Positions 44,192 through 55,209 are shown, counted from the first letter of the stretch. The stretch: DNA of 64,000 nucleotides from Desulforhopalus sp. IMCC35007 (GCF_005116575.1 NZ_SWCN01000009.1:1-64000), one strand, 5' to 3'. Program-made: numbers and translations. The notes: generated from the letters alone by a model not told the origin.

Positions 44192-45898
44192 ATGCTCCTC
44201 AGATCTCTTATCGACAGGGCCCGCAGTACCACTGAAAAGAAACACCATTTACGCAATCAGCTGCTTTCAATGCTGTTGTTGCGCATCGTGCTGTATACCC
44301 TGATTTTATTAATTACCTATATTTTTAATGGCTCTCAATTTGCGTTCATTTTTATTCCAGCCAATATACTGCTCCTCCTCGTTTTTATAATATATCTTAC
44401 CTCGGTCTTTTCCGCCTTTTTTCTACTGATCTTTCAGGGCAATCTCCGAACCTATGGGCTTGGACAAATCCTTCTCGACACCTTTTTTGTGGCGCTGCTG
44501 ATCTTTTTTTCGGGATCCTCCAACTCGACCTTCACCTCGGTGTTTTTCTTTCCCATCGTGTCCGGTGGATTGATCTTACCCAAAAAAGGAGGCTTCCTCG
44601 CCGCATCCGCCTCAACTCTTCTCTATGGTGGCCTGCTCTTTCTTGAGACCTACGGCTACTATCCATCCTACCTTTTACAATATATCAACTTTCCCGATTT
44701 CGATCCTATCGTCGGGTTAAATCATTTTGCAATTAACGGCATTTCTTTTTTTCTTGCAGCCTTAATCAGCACTCTTTTTGGCATGCGTCTGCAAAAAACC
44801 GAAGTCGCCCTTAGCGCATCGTTGAAAAAATATGATCGTCTCGCCACACTCTATAAGCGAATTTTTGACAATATCTCCACCGGAATTATCACAATTGACT
44901 CTTCTGGGGTCATTACTTCTGCAAACACTGCGGTACAGACCATCACCGGCATAGAACCTCTTTCTCTTCTGAGCCAGAACCTTGAAGACGTTCTCCCATG
45001 TCTTAAACTATCCCATCAACACCAAAGACTTACAACTGATTTTACAAAGCCATCGGGGATAGCTGTTCGACTGGGTTATACATTCATGGATTTTATTAAC
45101 AATGATAACGATATCAACACTACCGACAACAATGACAAAATCATTACCTTAAAAGATATCAGTGAAATTGAGAAATTAGAAAAACAGGTCCGACAAACAG
45201 AAAAACTTGCCGCAATAGGTATGATGAGTGCATCCATTGCCCACGATTTCCGGAATCCTCTGACGGCAATCTCAGGCTCAGCTCAGCTTCTTGCTTCTGA
45301 GTTTTCCAGAGATAAAAGCGATGTTACCAACTATGAGCTTTCTAATATCATAATACGTGAATCTGACAGACTCATCGGTACCATTGCAGACTTTTTAAAA
45401 TTTTCAAGACCGGAACACGCAAGTTGCCAGTGGTTTTCCTTGAAATCCTGCCTTGATGAGGCCATCCAGGTTCTTAAGGCGGCGCCAACCTGGCCAACCT
45501 CCGTAATAATTTCCATGGATCTGGGTGATGCAACGGACATCTGGGCTGATCGTGCACAGATGTTCACTGTTTTTAGCCACCTTATACAAAATGGACTGGC
45601 CTTCTGTCCTGAAAATGAAGAAAAAATAACGATTACGGCACAAGAAATAAGCACAGATCAGGCACAAAACGGTAATGATGCAGTGGAGATTACAATTGCA
45701 GATAACGGAACGGGCATTGAACATGGCCAGGAAGATATCATCTTCGAGCCTTTCTTCACGACAAGGGCTGATGGCACTGGTCTGGGGCTTGCGATTGTCA
45801 AACAGACCATTGAGGAACACCATGGTCAGATTACTGTGGAAAATAGAATAGACTCAGGGGCGCAGTTTACTTTACGTCTTCCACTCCCCCATCAGTGA
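44192..45898 (+). CDS. PilS-like membrane sensor histidine kinase
   Basis: 568 aa. Five to six membrane helices fill residues ~25-195 with little outside the membrane, as in PilS. A PAS domain (RIFDNISTGIITIDSSGVIT near 226-245) follows, then the kinase core: phosphoacceptor in SIAHDFRNPLTAISGSAQLL near 348, G1 IADNGTGIE near 505, and G2 DGTGLGLAIVKQTIEEH near 530. It starts 3 bases behind the regulator gene. The input signal is unknown, and a membrane-embedded or PAS ligand is likely. Confidence 0.92.
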   Translation: MLLRSLIDRARSTTEKKHHLRNQLLSMLLLRIVLYTLILLITYIFNGSQFAFIFIPANILLLLVFIIYLTSVFSAFFLLIFQGNLRTYGLGQILLDTFFVALLIFFSGSSNSTFTSVFFFPIVSGGLILPKKGGFLAASASTLLYGGLLFLETYGYYPSYLLQYINFPDFDPIVGLNHFAINGISFFLAALISTLFGMRLQKTEVALSASLKKYDRLATLYKRIFDNISTGIITIDSSGVITSANTAVQTITGIEPLSLLSQNLEDVLPCLKLSHQHQRLTTDFTKPSGIAVRLGYTFMDFINNDNDINTTDNNDKIITLKDISEIEKLEKQVRQTEKLAAIGMMSASIAHDFRNPLTAISGSAQLLASEFSRDKSDVTNYELSNIIIRESDRLIGTIADFLKFSRPEHASCQWFSLKSCLDEAIQVLKAAPTWPTSVIISMDLGDATDIWADRAQMFTVFSHLIQNGLAFCPENEEKITITAQEISTDQAQNGNDAVEITIADNGTGIEHGQEDIIFEPFFTTRADGTGLGLAIVKQTIEEHHGQITVENRIDSGAQFTLRLPLPHQ

Positions 45899-45912
45899 TA
45901 AAAGCTCTTGGT

Positions 45913-46530
45913 CTATTGGGGCAAATCTGCCTGTGGTTCCACTTTCACAGATGACGGCCCATCTGCTGTAAAGTCAAGGAGTTCGATATCAAGAAAAATG
46001 GTTCCTGTCCCAGCGGGATCGACGGCCGTTATCTCCCCTGCAACCCAGAGCCTCTCTCCTCGCTTGATCTCGTTTAAAAGAGGGTAGGTGGAAGAGCTAA
46101 CACTCCCCTTTACCACAGCGCCAAAACCATCTTCTGAAATATCCAGTATGATGGTTTCTTTTCCTTCAAAGGTTTCAACAGAAAAAAAGAAAACAGGCCA
46201 CAGGACTCTAAAACTTACAAACTTTGATTGCGCAACATCCTCCTGCAGGTTTTCCATTGTCGACAACTGTTCCAGCAATTCTGTTGCTGAAGGGCGCAGG
46301 AAAAAGGAATTTGTCGTTGCAGCTCTTGATGTATTATCTTTTGATTTCGAAGACCCGACTTTCAGCTCAACTTTGATCGGTTCCGTTACAAGGGGAACAT
46401 CCTTGTCTTTGCTGTTTTTTTTCTGGAGGTAAATTCCAGAAACAACGAATACAATCAATCCAAAGCCAAGGCCTATAATGGTCGCTCTTTCACTATGTTT
46501 TTTCAAGAAACTGACCAGTTGAGCAAGCAT
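45913..46530 (-). CDS. Membrane-anchored hypothetical protein
   Basis: 205 aa. A single N-terminal membrane helix (IIGLGFGLIVFVVSGIYL near 18-35) is followed by a charged linker. A soluble domain from about 75 to 190 contains FRVLWPVFFFSVETFEGK and ISEDGFGAVVKGSV, an all-beta pattern without a family I recognise. It is transcribed away from murA's end, convergent with the PilS-like kinase (14 bases apart). Function unknown. Confidence 0.6.
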   Translation of the reverse strand: MLAQLVSFLKKHSERATIIGLGFGLIVFVVSGIYLQKKNSKDKDVPLVTEPIKVELKVGSSKSKDNTSRAATTNSFFLRPSATELLEQLSTMENLQEDVAQSKFVSFRVLWPVFFFSVETFEGKETIILDISEDGFGAVVKGSVSSSTYPLLNEIKRGERLWVAGEITAVDPAGTGTIFLDIELLDFTADGPSSVKVEPQADLPQ

Positions 46531-46649
46531 AGGTATTCTCTTAAAAGGTCCTGACTACATCCCTTGGTGAAAAATCTTCCCGCGGCGTATCACCTACAGC
46601 GTCGCTGGAGATAATTTTAGTAAAACCCGATGTTACTGCGTATCTTATC

Positions 46650-47933
46650 TCATTGTTCATCTTCTTTCCATACCTTGGCCCCAAGTTTCGTCAGTTTATC
46701 CACCAGATTTTCATATCCACGCTCAAGATGATATATTCTGGAAATATCTGTCCTGCCAGAGGCGGAAAGCCCTGCAATCACGAGCGAAGAACTCGCGCGG
46801 AGGTCAGTTGCCATCACCGGTGCGCCTTTCAAGCCTCCCATTCCAAGGCCCTCTACCCGGGCAGAATGTCCATCAATTTTGATATTTGCACCCATCCGGT
46901 GCAATTCAGCAACATGCATAAACCGGTTTTCAAAGATCGTCTCATTGACAACACAGCTACCAGAGCACTGCGTCATCAATGCCATAAACTGGGCCTGAAG
47001 ATCAGTAGGATATCCAGGGTAAGGCATCGTTTTAATATTGACACCCTTTAATTGTTTGCCGCCTTCACCTGTCTCATTCCAGCCAACTGTTATGGTATCC
47101 CGTGTTTCAGTGACATTAACCCCGGCTAAACGGAGCTTTTCCAGAAGTGACGGTAGATGATCTGGCCTGCAATGGCTAACGGAGCCACTGCCACCGGTTG
47201 CCACAATGGCGAGAAGATAGGTGCCCGCTTCAATACGATCCGGGATTACCTCACAGTCTGCAGGTTGGAGATGTTTCACCCCATGGATGATCAGACTATC
47301 GGTTCCTCGGCCTTCGATTTTCGCACCCATTCCCGTCAACATATCGACTAAATTACCAATTTCAGGCTCTTTTGCAGCATTTTTCAACACTGTGGTTCCT
47401 TCCGCCAGGCTTGCAGCCATGAGAAGATTTTCGGTCCCTGTAACGGTTGGAATATCGAAATAAATAACTTCTCCCCGTAATGCCCTTTCACATTTCAGAT
47501 CCACATATCCGCCTTCAAGGTGACAGGTAGCACCAAGCCGCTCAAGGCCCATTATATGAAAGTCTATTGGTCGTGCACCTATAGCACAGCCGCCCGGCAG
47601 TGAAACTCTTGCCTGGCCGAGCCTTGCAACAAGGGGCCCGAGCACGAGCACTGAGGCACGCATCGTTTTTACAAGATCATAAGGGGCCTCAGCGCTGGAA
47701 AGATTCGTGGTGTCAAGCGAGAGTGTATCTCCGACCCGCTCGCTTTTTACCCCAAGATACTCGAGCAGGCGAATAAAGGTCCTGGTATCTCTTAAGTTGG
47801 GCACATTGCGCAGGCGATGTTTTCCTGGGGTGAGGAGAGTTGCCGCCATAAGTGGCAATGCTGCATTTTTTGCACCGCTAATTTTCACCTCACCGTGGAG
47901 AGGACGACCTCCATGTATCACCAGCTTTTCCAT
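46650..47933 (-). CDS. murA: UDP-N-acetylglucosamine 1-carboxyvinyltransferase
   Basis: 427 aa, normal length. It catalyses the first committed step of peptidoglycan synthesis, adding enolpyruvate from PEP to UDP-GlcNAc. The N-terminus has [20 protein letters not shown] (fold signature with the Lys). The fosfomycin-target Cys is present in [15 protein letters not shown] near residue 115, so sensitivity would be expected. It lies 13 bases behind prmC in a translation/cell-wall gene block. Confidence 0.96.
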   Translation of the reverse strand: MEKLVIHGGRPLHGEVKISGAKNAALPLMAATLLTPGKHRLRNVPNLRDTRTFIRLLEYLGVKSERVGDTLSLDTTNLSSAEAPYDLVKTMRASVLVLGPLVARLGQARVSLPGGCAIGARPIDFHIMGLERLGATCHLEGGYVDLKCERALRGEVIYFDIPTVTGTENLLMAASLAEGTTVLKNAAKEPEIGNLVDMLTGMGAKIEGRGTDSLIIHGVKHLQPADCEVIPDRIEAGTYLLAIVATGGSGSVSHCRPDHLPSLLEKLRLAGVNVTETRDTITVGWNETGEGGKQLKGVNIKTMPYPGYPTDLQAQFMALMTQCSGSCVVNETIFENRFMHVAELHRMGANIKIDGHSARVEGLGMGGLKGAPVMATDLRASSSLVIAGLSASGRTDISRIYHLERGYENLVDKLTKLGAKVWKEDEQ

Positions 47934-47946
47934 ACCTTAGTGCCTC

Positions 47947-48822
47947 TTATCTCTCTTTTTTTATTGCATGTAGAACGCGATCACGTCCAGCATAGTCTTT
48001 TTGTATACTGACTGTTTCAAAACCGAAGCCACTTTTGGTATTCTGTTCAAACAAAGCCGCCACCTCCATACCCTGATCAGCGCCGATCTCCATAAACACC
48101 TCCCCGCCAGGCATAAGTACATCATCGAGTTGGGCTCTTATTATCTTAATAAGTTCAAGCCCTCTGACACCACCGTCTAAAGCAAGATGGGGTTCATAAC
48201 AGCTGACCTCCGGCTCCAGATTATTGGTTACATCCGCATGACTGACATAAGGCGGGTTAGAGACCACGAGGGAAAACTGATTATTTGCTGCAAACGCATC
48301 AAACATGTCACTCTGTACCATCAGAATACGGTGAGCCTGACCGTGACGCACTATATTCTGCCTGACCACACGAAGTGCTTTTGCTGAAATATCTACTGCA
48401 TAGATTTTCTGGTGTGTTTCTTGAGCAAGAATCGTGGCGATGATCCCGCTACCGCAGCACAAATCTACTATTTTACCCGAACGAAAATTTGATTTTTGGG
48501 CATATCTCAATACCTGTTCGAGTAAAAATTCGGTTTCAGGTCGTGGAATCAATACATCTGCTGTAACAGTAAAAGGAAGAGACCAGAACTCCTGCTCTCC
48601 TATAATATAAGCGACCGGTTCTCTTTTTATTCGCCTATTCAACAAGCGGGTATAATGGGTTACTTCAACCGCTGCAGGGGAAGATTCTGCCCTGAGCAGT
48701 AACTGCGTTCGTGTCATCCCAAGAACATGCTCGAGAAGAAGTCGCGCATCAACTTCATGCTCCTCAATCCCAGCCTTTTTCAGCTGCTCTGAGCCACTAT
48801 GCAGGAGATCCGCTAGACGCAT
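47947..48822 (-). CDS. prmC: Peptide chain release factor N5-glutamine methyltransferase
   Basis: 291 aa. It methylates the Gln of the GGQ motif in release factors. LIPRPETEFLLE near 91, the SAM-binding VDLCCGSGIIATILA near 116, and the catalytic VVSNPPYVSH near 186 are all present. It is placed right behind prfA, its substrate, with a 43-base gap. Confidence 0.95.
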   Translation of the reverse strand: MRLADLLHSGSEQLKKAGIEEHEVDARLLLEHVLGMTRTQLLLRAESSPAAVEVTHYTRLLNRRIKREPVAYIIGEQEFWSLPFTVTADVLIPRPETEFLLEQVLRYAQKSNFRSGKIVDLCCGSGIIATILAQETHQKIYAVDISAKALRVVRQNIVRHGQAHRILMVQSDMFDAFAANNQFSLVVSNPPYVSHADVTNNLEPEVSCYEPHLALDGGVRGLELIKIIRAQLDDVLMPGGEVFMEIGADQGMEVAALFEQNTKSGFGFETVSIQKDYAGRDRVLHAIKKER

Positions 48823-48864
48823 TAAATCAACTGAAAGAGTAAGGCAGACATGGAGATCTCGATT

Positions 48865-49935
48865 TTATTGAAGTTCTTTGAGTTTTTCCGCCTGATCGTG
48901 AGCAATCAGGGGAAAGATCACTTCTTCAAGCTTTCCACTCATGATGGATTCGAGTTTATACAAAGTGAGATTAATACGGTGATCTGTCATACGCCCCTGC
49001 GGGAAATTGTATGTCCGTATTCTCTCACTTCTGTCGCCACTCCCCACCTGACTTTTCCTGTCCTTACTAATCTTATCGTGGTGCTCCTGTTCGGCCTGAT
49101 CCAAAAGGCGAGCCCGCAGGACGGTTAAGGCCTTGGCCTTATTCTTGTGCTGGGACTTTTCATCCTGACATGTCACCACAAGCCCAGTGGGCAAATGGGT
49201 TATCCGAACAGCAGAATCCGTCGTGTTAACCGACTGACCGCCAGGCCCTGAAGAGCGGAATACATCAAACTTCAACTCATTCATATCAATATTGAGTTCA
49301 ACTTCATCTGCCTCAGGCAAAATGGCCACGGTCACAGCGGATGTATGGATACGCCCCTGGGTTTCCGTGTCAGGAACCCGCTGGACCCTGTGGGCGCCAC
49401 TTTCATACTTCAGCTTTGAGTAGACCTGATTACCGCTGATAAGAGCAATGATTTCCTTAAACCCACCAATCCCTAAAGGGTTAGAACTCATCACCTCCAC
49501 CTTCCATCCCTGCGACTCAGCAAAACGACAGTACATGCGAAAAAGATCGCCCACAAATAGCGCCGCTTCATCTCCACCGGTTCCTGCACGAATCTCCAGA
49601 AATGTATTTTTCTCGTCGTTCGGGTCTTTTGGTAGAAGGATGATCTTCAGATCCTGATCGAGCTTTTTTTCTAATTCGGCAAGGTCCTCAAGTTCTGCCT
49701 TGGCAAGTTCTTTGAGTTCTGGATCTTCATTTTCATCATAAATGATAGCCTTGTTTTCGTAGATATCGGCCTGGACTTTTTTTAATTCTTCGAATTTATT
49801 ATTAAGCTTGGAAAGATGAGAATGTTCACGGACAACTTTTTGATACTCCTTTTGATTACTCACAAGATCAGGATCAGAGAGTCGACCTTCGAGATCAGCT
49901 AATTTGTCTTCAAGATCAGCAAACTTATTGAACAT
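48865..49935 (-). CDS. prfA: Peptide chain release factor 1
   Basis: 356 aa from the ATG at 49935 ([11 protein letters not shown]), chosen over a longer in-frame extension that overlaps the upstream terminator. It recognises UAG and UAA stop codons. [18 protein letters not shown] near 300 and the catalytic GGQ in [16 protein letters not shown] near 227 are present. Gene order rho-rpmE-prfA-prmC is common in this phylum. Confidence 0.95.
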   Translation of the reverse strand: MFNKFADLEDKLADLEGRLSDPDLVSNQKEYQKVVREHSHLSKLNNKFEELKKVQADIYENKAIIYDENEDPELKELAKAELEDLAELEKKLDQDLKIILLPKDPNDEKNTFLEIRAGTGGDEAALFVGDLFRMYCRFAESQGWKVEVMSSNPLGIGGFKEIIALISGNQVYSKLKYESGAHRVQRVPDTETQGRIHTSAVTVAILPEADEVELNIDMNELKFDVFRSSGPGGQSVNTTDSAVRITHLPTGLVVTCQDEKSQHKNKAKALTVLRARLLDQAEQEHHDKISKDRKSQVGSGDRSERIRTYNFPQGRMTDHRINLTLYKLESIMSGKLEEVIFPLIAHDQAEKLKELQ

Positions 49936-49961
49936 TGTTGTTACCCAAGGGCAGAAGAAAG

Positions 49962-49997
49962 AAAAAAGTCCACAACCATGCAAGCATTGTTGTGGAC
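49962..49997 (-). terminator. Intrinsic terminator or attenuator between rpmE and prfA
   Basis: Read on the minus strand, gtccacaac and gttgtggac form a 9-bp stem (49968-49976 and 49989-49997) with a 12-base loop followed by TTTTTT. It ends the rpmE transcript or attenuates entry into prfA, 27 bases before the prfA ATG. Confidence 0.82.
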
Positions 49998-50045
49998 ATT
50001 ATCAAAGAAGTGCGGAAAAACTGGACCTACTGCAAAAAAGAAAAA

Positions 50046-50273
50046 TCAGTCTTTCTTCTCTTCTTTTTTTGCATAGTGTTTTGCATAACGCTGCTTGAAC
50101 TTTTCAATTCGACCTGCCGTATCGATCAACTTCTGCTTACCGGTAAAAAATGGATGGCAGGACGAGCATATCTCAACCTTCATTTCGGTTAAAACAGAAC
50201 CAAGCTCTACCTCGGCACCACAAGCACACTGCGCACTAAACTTATGATATTCTGGGTGTATTCCTTCTTTCAT
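50046..50273 (-). CDS. rpmE: 50S ribosomal protein L31 (zinc-binding type)
   Basis: 75 aa. It keeps the C+ zinc-ribbon cysteines ([12 protein letters not shown] and [15 protein letters not shown]), followed by the basic tail [16 protein letters not shown]. The usual HPxY start (IHPEYHKFS) is present. It lies between rho and prfA. Confidence 0.95.
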   Translation of the reverse strand: MKEGIHPEYHKFSAQCACGAEVELGSVLTEMKVEICSSCHPFFTGKQKLIDTAGRIEKFKQRYAKHYAKKEEKKD

Positions 50274-50419
50274 AATACCTATTCCTCCAACACATGAATC
50301 ATGTGATGTTATTTTATATAGCGTTGTCTACGATTTTACAAAGTACAAGAGCATCATATTACCCAAAACAAATATTTTTTCAACTAAAATTAATTGTCGA
50401 GAAAATGCTCGCTGTACTG

Positions 50420-51670
50420 TTAGCCATTCATTGAGTCGAGAAAATCAGCATTGGTTTTCTGATGTTTTAACTTATCGACGAGAAAATCCATACAATCTGC
50501 GGGATTCATTGAGCTGAGCAATTTTCTCAAAATCCAGATACGATTGAGCGCATTGGGCTTGATTAGCAGATCTTCTTTTCTGGTGCCGCTGCGTTTTAAA
50601 TCAATTGCAGGAAAGATACGTTTATCTGCCATTTTCCGATCAAGTACAAGTTCCATATTACCCGTACCTTTAAATTCTTCGAAAATAACCTCATCCATAC
50701 GGCTACCAGTCTCGATAAGGGCAGTGGCAAGTATTGTCAGGCTTCCCCCCTCTTCGATATTTCTGGCCGCCCCAAAAAACCTCTTCGGTCGATGGAGTGC
50801 ATTGGCTTCAACTCCACCGGAAAGTATTTTACCACTCGCGGGAGTCACAGTATTGTAAGCCCTGGCAAGACGAGTGATACTGTCCAGCAGAATAACGACA
50901 TCCTTTTTGTGCTCAACCAGTCGTTTCGCTTTTTCAATTACCATTTCAGCAACCTGAATATGACGCTGCGGTGGTTCGTCAAAGGTCGAGCTGACGACTT
51001 CAGCAGTTTTGACAGAACGGGTCATCTCGGTTACTTCTTCTGGCCGCTCATCGATCAACAGCACTATGAGATAGACTTCCTTGTGGTTACGCACAATGGA
51101 ATTGGCAATTTTCTGCATCAGTACTGTTTTACCCGTGCGGGGAGGCGCGACGATGAGTCCCCGCTGACCTTTGCCGATGGGGGCGAAGAGATCCATGATA
51201 CGCATGGACATATTATCGGGCTGCCACTCCAGAGAAAATGCTTCGTTAGGATGCAGTGGGGTAAGGTTACCAAAGAGGGTTTTTTGCTTTGCAGCATCGG
51301 GTGGATCAAAGTTCACACTGTCGACTTTGAGCAGTGCGAAATATCTTTCGCCTTCTTTCGGTGCCCTGACTAAGCCCTCAACCGTATCGCCTGTTCTGAG
51401 GTTGAGGCGTCTAATCTGAGATGGCGACACATAAATATCATCTGGACCTGGAAGGTAATTATAGTCAGGAGCACGAAGAAACCCAAAGCCATCGGGCAGA
51501 ATTTCTAGGACACCACTACCTCGCATCTTGCCGTCTTTTACAGACTGGGCTTTTAAGATCGCAAAGATGAGCTCCTGTTTTCGCAGCGAACTGAAACCTT
51601 CAATCTTAAGATCTCGGGCCAATTGTACCAGTTCACCAATTTTCATCAGTTTGAGTTCCGCCAGGTTCAT
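50420..51670 (-). CDS. rho: Transcription termination factor Rho
   Basis: 416 aa, the hexameric RNA helicase that ends transcription. The N-terminal RNA-binding domain has [20 protein letters not shown] near 52-71. The ATPase has Walker [16 protein letters not shown] near 173, [15 protein letters not shown] near 262 (Walker B), and the Q/R-loop region [20 protein letters not shown]. No insertion or N-terminal extension is seen. A ~420-base untranslated stretch lies upstream. Confidence 0.97.
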   Translation of the reverse strand: MNLAELKLMKIGELVQLARDLKIEGFSSLRKQELIFAILKAQSVKDGKMRGSGVLEILPDGFGFLRAPDYNYLPGPDDIYVSPSQIRRLNLRTGDTVEGLVRAPKEGERYFALLKVDSVNFDPPDAAKQKTLFGNLTPLHPNEAFSLEWQPDNMSMRIMDLFAPIGKGQRGLIVAPPRTGKTVLMQKIANSIVRNHKEVYLIVLLIDERPEEVTEMTRSVKTAEVVSSTFDEPPQRHIQVAEMVIEKAKRLVEHKKDVVILLDSITRLARAYNTVTPASGKILSGGVEANALHRPKRFFGAARNIEEGGSLTILATALIETGSRMDEVIFEEFKGTGNMELVLDRKMADKRIFPAIDLKRSGTRKEDLLIKPNALNRIWILRKLLSSMNPADCMDFLVDKLKHQKTNADFLDSMNG

Positions 51671-52089
51671 TAATCTACTTCTCCTTTGATGGATAATTGG
51701 CAGGATAGTGTAACATCGCCTGAAAACGCCTCGCTACAGAGGAGTGTTATGCCAACGATGTATTTTTGTAAGTCTCATTAGCAACCGCATCTCGTGACAG
51801 CTCACAAAAATGGGGTGGTTTGTGGTAAAAAAATGATTTATATGAATGTTGTTTCGGACGACTCGTATTTTTGATTTACAAAAATGCAGAATGGAATCGA
51901 CGATCAGGTCAATAAAGAATAACTATCAACATTTTCCGCCAACACTGACAAGAGCGTGGTGTAAATCAATATCTATCGGAGCGAAAAAGAGAAAATAGGT
52001 TCTATTAAAGACAGGATTTGAATTATTTGGTCAACGTTTTTCTTATACGGCTATAAACTTAAGCTGTCAAGCATTTTAGGCAGTTATTT
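51671..52089 (-). other. Non-coding stretch upstream of rho
   Basis: 419 bases between the coaE stop and the rho ATG on the same strand. It has no supported ORF, no clear terminator after coaE and no RNA gene I recognise. Long rho leaders that mediate autoregulation by Rho itself are known in other bacteria, so most of this may be the rho 5' untranslated region (inference). Confidence 0.4.
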
Positions 52090-52698
52090 TCAATCTTTTC
52101 TCAACGATTGACGCCTCAGTAAAGTTGCAAGCCAGGCCACCTGCTGTGCGGTGCTTGCAAAAGTACCGCTGTTATCGATGATACGGTCAGCCAACAGCTC
52201 TTTTTGAGACATCGGCATCTGCAGGGCAATAATGCGTTCTGCTTCTGCAACTGTTATATTGTCACGCCTCACAGCTCTCTCTACAGACGTTTTGTTATCG
52301 ATCCTGACAAGAACCGATATATCAAAATCATCCTGCCAAGAAACGTCAAAAAGCAGCGGGACTTCCACCACAAGATGCACCCCGGCCTTTTGACACACCT
52401 CTACACTCCTCTTTACTTCTCCTCTTACCAGCGGATGAAGAATGTCCTCAAGTTTTGTTTTAACCTCAGTATCCTCAAAAGCGGCCTGTCTCAACATTCC
52501 CCGATCAAGACCACCGTCAGTTGTCAAAAATCTTTTACCAAAGGTCTTCAGTAGGCTAAGGAGACCCTCCCTACCAGGCTCCAAAAGGACCCGGCAAAGT
52601 TCGTCAGTATTTACAAGTTGACCGTTGAGATACTTGGCTAAAAGACGACTGACACAACTCTTTCCTGAACCATATCCTCCGGTAACAGCGATATTCAA
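52090..52698 (-). CDS. coaE: Dephospho-CoA kinase
   Basis: 202 aa. Last step of coenzyme A synthesis. The P-loop GGYGSGKSCVSRLLAKYL is at the N-terminus, with VNTDELCRVLLEPG, HPLVRGEVKR near 86, and VEVPLLFDVSW near 108. Its ATG overlaps the end of the rluD-family gene by 4 bases. Confidence 0.93.
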   Translation of the reverse strand: MNIAVTGGYGSGKSCVSRLLAKYLNGQLVNTDELCRVLLEPGREGLLSLLKTFGKRFLTTDGGLDRGMLRQAAFEDTEVKTKLEDILHPLVRGEVKRSVEVCQKAGVHLVVEVPLLFDVSWQDDFDISVLVRIDNKTSVERAVRRDNITVAEAERIIALQMPMSQKELLADRIIDNSGTFASTAQQVAWLATLLRRQSLRKD

Positions 52699-53669
52699 GA
52701 ACTTTCACCTGAAACTGCTTGCAACTGATCTAAAACTGCCACAAAATCATTCCATAAAGGAGCGATAATATCCAGTTTTTTTCCGGTTACAGGATGGTTG
52801 AAACTGAGCCGCGAAGCATGGAGCATTTGTCTTGGAAACTTTCTCTGCGTTTTCCCAGTACCGTATACACAGTCACCCGCAACAGGATAGCCGAGATGGG
52901 CCATGTGTACCCGTATCTGATGGGTACGGCCGGTTTCAATGTTTACCTGTAAGAGAGAGAGTCCACCATCATAACGTTCCACAAGATCCCAGTTCGTGGC
53001 AGCATGCTTACCACCAATATCTTTTACGGCCATTTTCTGTCGGTTGATATGATGCCGGCCAATGGCCGCAACAATCCGACCTGAGGATTCTTTTGGTACA
53101 CCTTGAACAAGGCAGAGATACTCTTTTTCCAGTTGATGTTCTTTAAACAGATTTATCAAGTCACGGTGTACTGCTTCCGTTTTGGCAACAACCATAACGC
53201 CTGAGGTGTCCTTATCAAGCCGGTGGACAATACCCGGACGCGCAGCATCTCCTACAGCGGCAATACCTTCACAGTAATGAACAAGGCCATTAACCAGAGT
53301 TCCTGCATGATTTCCAGAACCCGGGTGAACAACAAGGCCTGGCGGTTTTGAGAGAAAGAGAAGCCACTGGTCTTCATAGAGAACGGTGAACTCGATATGC
53401 TCTCCACAAACCTCAATGGGTTTGTCATGTTCAACCACCCCAGAAATGAATTCTCCAAGCTTTAACCTGTAACTGTTTTTACGTGGAGTGCCGTTGACAA
53501 TAATGTTTTTTTCACGAATAGCATCAGAGATCTGGCTTCTTGAAAGACCAAGCACTTGTAAAGCAAGAAATTGATCAAGCCGAACACCAACATGTTTTTC
53601 ATCTACATGAAATGTAAGTTGCTGTTCGGCTGACTTGAACCCATTGTTAAGAGTTTCTACGGATTCCAT
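52695..53669 (-). CDS. rluD: Ribosomal large subunit pseudouridine synthase, RluD family
   Basis: 324 aa from ATG 53669; the frame extends 9 codons further to a TTG with no better ribosome site. An S4-like RNA-binding domain comes first (VRLDQFLALQVLGLSRSQI). The catalytic domain follows, with the Asp in GIVHRLDKDTSGVMVVAKT near 150-168 and ETGRTHQIRVHMAHLGYPV near 245. It modifies U residues in 23S rRNA. It is transcribed behind the CarD-like gene and coupled to coaE. Confidence 0.92.
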   Translation of the reverse strand: MESVETLNNGFKSAEQQLTFHVDEKHVGVRLDQFLALQVLGLSRSQISDAIREKNIIVNGTPRKNSYRLKLGEFISGVVEHDKPIEVCGEHIEFTVLYEDQWLLFLSKPPGLVVHPGSGNHAGTLVNGLVHYCEGIAAVGDAARPGIVHRLDKDTSGVMVVAKTEAVHRDLINLFKEHQLEKEYLCLVQGVPKESSGRIVAAIGRHHINRQKMAVKDIGGKHAATNWDLVERYDGGLSLLQVNIETGRTHQIRVHMAHLGYPVAGDCVYGTGKTQRKFPRQMLHASRLSFNHPVTGKKLDIIAPLWNDFVAVLDQLQAVSGESS

Positions 53670-53742
53670 AGACAAGACGTTGAGAGATATAGACAAAAAA
53701 AGGGGTCATAAGGTGGCTAACAGGCCAGCGGACGTGTCTGGC

Positions 53743-54222
53743 TCAGGAGAATATTGCCTCAATGGTCTTGGTCACGTCATCCTCACTATTATTTTGAGCA
53801 AGGGATATTTCTTTGACAAGAAGACTTTTAGCGGTGTCGAGCATTTTCCGTTCACCATAGCTCAAATCTTTGTCAACACTGAGGAGAAACAGATCCCTTA
53901 AGACAATTGCGACCTCATGGACCGACCCTGTCTTAATCTTCTCCATATAGTCTCTGTAGCGCCTGTTCCAGGTCTGCGTACCCAATTCAACAGTACGATC
54001 AGACAGGATATCTAGAATATCACCTACTTCATCTTTACCAACGATAGCACGCAAGCCTACATTGTCGGAACTATCTGTCGGTATCATGATGCGCATGCTA
54101 TTATCTAAAATTTCTAGAATGTAGAAGGATTGATTAATCCCTCCGACGGTTTTTGTTTCGACGGCTTTAATAACACCAACACCATGGGCCGGATACACAG
54201 CCATATCACCTTCAGAAAACAC
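53743..54222 (-). CDS. CarD/CdnL-family transcription regulator
   Basis: 159 aa from GTG 54222, which has aaaggaga at ideal distance; the longer frame upstream has none. The N-terminal CarD/TRCF RNA-polymerase-interacting domain starts VFSEGDMAVYPAHGVGVIK. A helical C-terminal DNA-binding part with WNRRYRDYMEKIKTG follows. CarD/CdnL proteins stabilise open promoter complexes, notably at rRNA promoters, in myxobacteria and actinobacteria. Confidence 0.9.
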   Translation of the reverse strand: MFSEGDMAVYPAHGVGVIKAVETKTVGGINQSFYILEILDNSMRIMIPTDSSDNVGLRAIVGKDEVGDILDILSDRTVELGTQTWNRRYRDYMEKIKTGSVHEVAIVLRDLFLLSVDKDLSYGERKMLDTAKSLLVKEISLAQNNSEDDVTKTIEAIFS

Positions 54223-54510
54223 TGAAATCTCCTTTAAACAAGGCGCCTTGTACAAGGCTTGCAAAAATAAGAAGACGCACAAGACACCACGCAGTAATTA
54301 GCCAATCTAGGAAAGCACCGGAATATATCGTTCTTCATCGCCGGTTAATTTTGATTTAAGAGGAAAGTAAGAGAATATTAATTCATACCCTTCACTGTTG
54401 ATAAACTATAACATATTTCGCGCTGAAATGCCGTAGTTTTTTAAATCTGGCATCAAACAAATTTTTTTAAAAAGTGCGCGTACTGGCTATATGAGTAGCA
54501 AGGTATCAAT

Positions 54511-55110
54511 TTATTTCAAACTGTTGAGAACACCTTTAGAACGAGCAATATCATCTGCAAGTAAATACTTTACACCTTCCCCGATTTGCCTATATCTGCT
54601 GGAGATCAGCTCAAGCTCTTCTGCTGAAAAACTGCTCAATACATATTTTTCTACAGGGAAATCTCTATGAACCTCTCCTTGACCTGGACGTCCTATTCCA
54701 ATCTTCAATCGGTAAAAATCATTCGATCCCACAAGGGAGACGATTGATTTTATCCCGTTATGTCCGCCAGCCCCACCCCCTTTAACAAGCTTTACCCGGC
54801 CCGGAGCCATATCAAGGTCGTCATGTATAGCAATAATGTTTTCAGGTACTATTTTATAAAATGTACAAACTTGCGACACAGATTGGCCACTCCTGTTCAT
54901 AAAGGTGAGAGGTTTGAGAAAATGAACTTTTACGCCGGAATAAGTGGTGGAAAAATAGAGACCATTCCATTTCTCTTTAAATGCACCTGCTCCATCTCCC
55001 AACTGTTCCACAAGGGCGTCAACAACATGAAAACCGATATTGTGCCGTGTATCCGCATATTCTGCACCCGGATTCCCAAGCCCAACAATCAATACATCCT
55101 GACTGTTCAT
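54511..55110 (-). CDS. pth: Peptidyl-tRNA hydrolase
   Basis: 199 aa from ATG 55110 (MNSQDVLIVGLGNPG). It recycles peptidyl-tRNA. GLGNPGAEYADTRHNIGF carries the catalytic His. FLKPLTFMNRSGQSV, HDDLDMAPGRVKL (catalytic Asp) and GGAGGHNGIKSI are all intact. It lies behind rplY on the same strand with a terminator-like hairpin between them. Confidence 0.96.
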   Translation of the reverse strand: MNSQDVLIVGLGNPGAEYADTRHNIGFHVVDALVEQLGDGAGAFKEKWNGLYFSTTYSGVKVHFLKPLTFMNRSGQSVSQVCTFYKIVPENIIAIHDDLDMAPGRVKLVKGGGAGGHNGIKSIVSLVGSNDFYRLKIGIGRPGQGEVHRDFPVEKYVLSSFSAEELELISSRYRQIGEGVKYLLADDIARSKGVLNSLK

Positions 55111-55127
55111 AGTATCTCTCAAATTGC

Positions 55128-55157
55128 AAAAGGCCCGGAAAATTGAATTTCCGGGCC
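55128..55157 (-). terminator. Terminator or attenuator between rplY and pth
   Basis: On the minus strand a perfect 10-bp GC-rich stem, ggcccggaaa with tttccgggcc (55148-55157 and 55132-55141), and a 6-base loop are followed by a short T-run (TTTT). It would reduce read-through from rplY into pth. Confidence 0.75.
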
Positions 55158-55209
55158 CTCTCAACGCAAAGCAGTTCAACCAAAGTCTAAGACGATGGTC
55201 AACGACTTA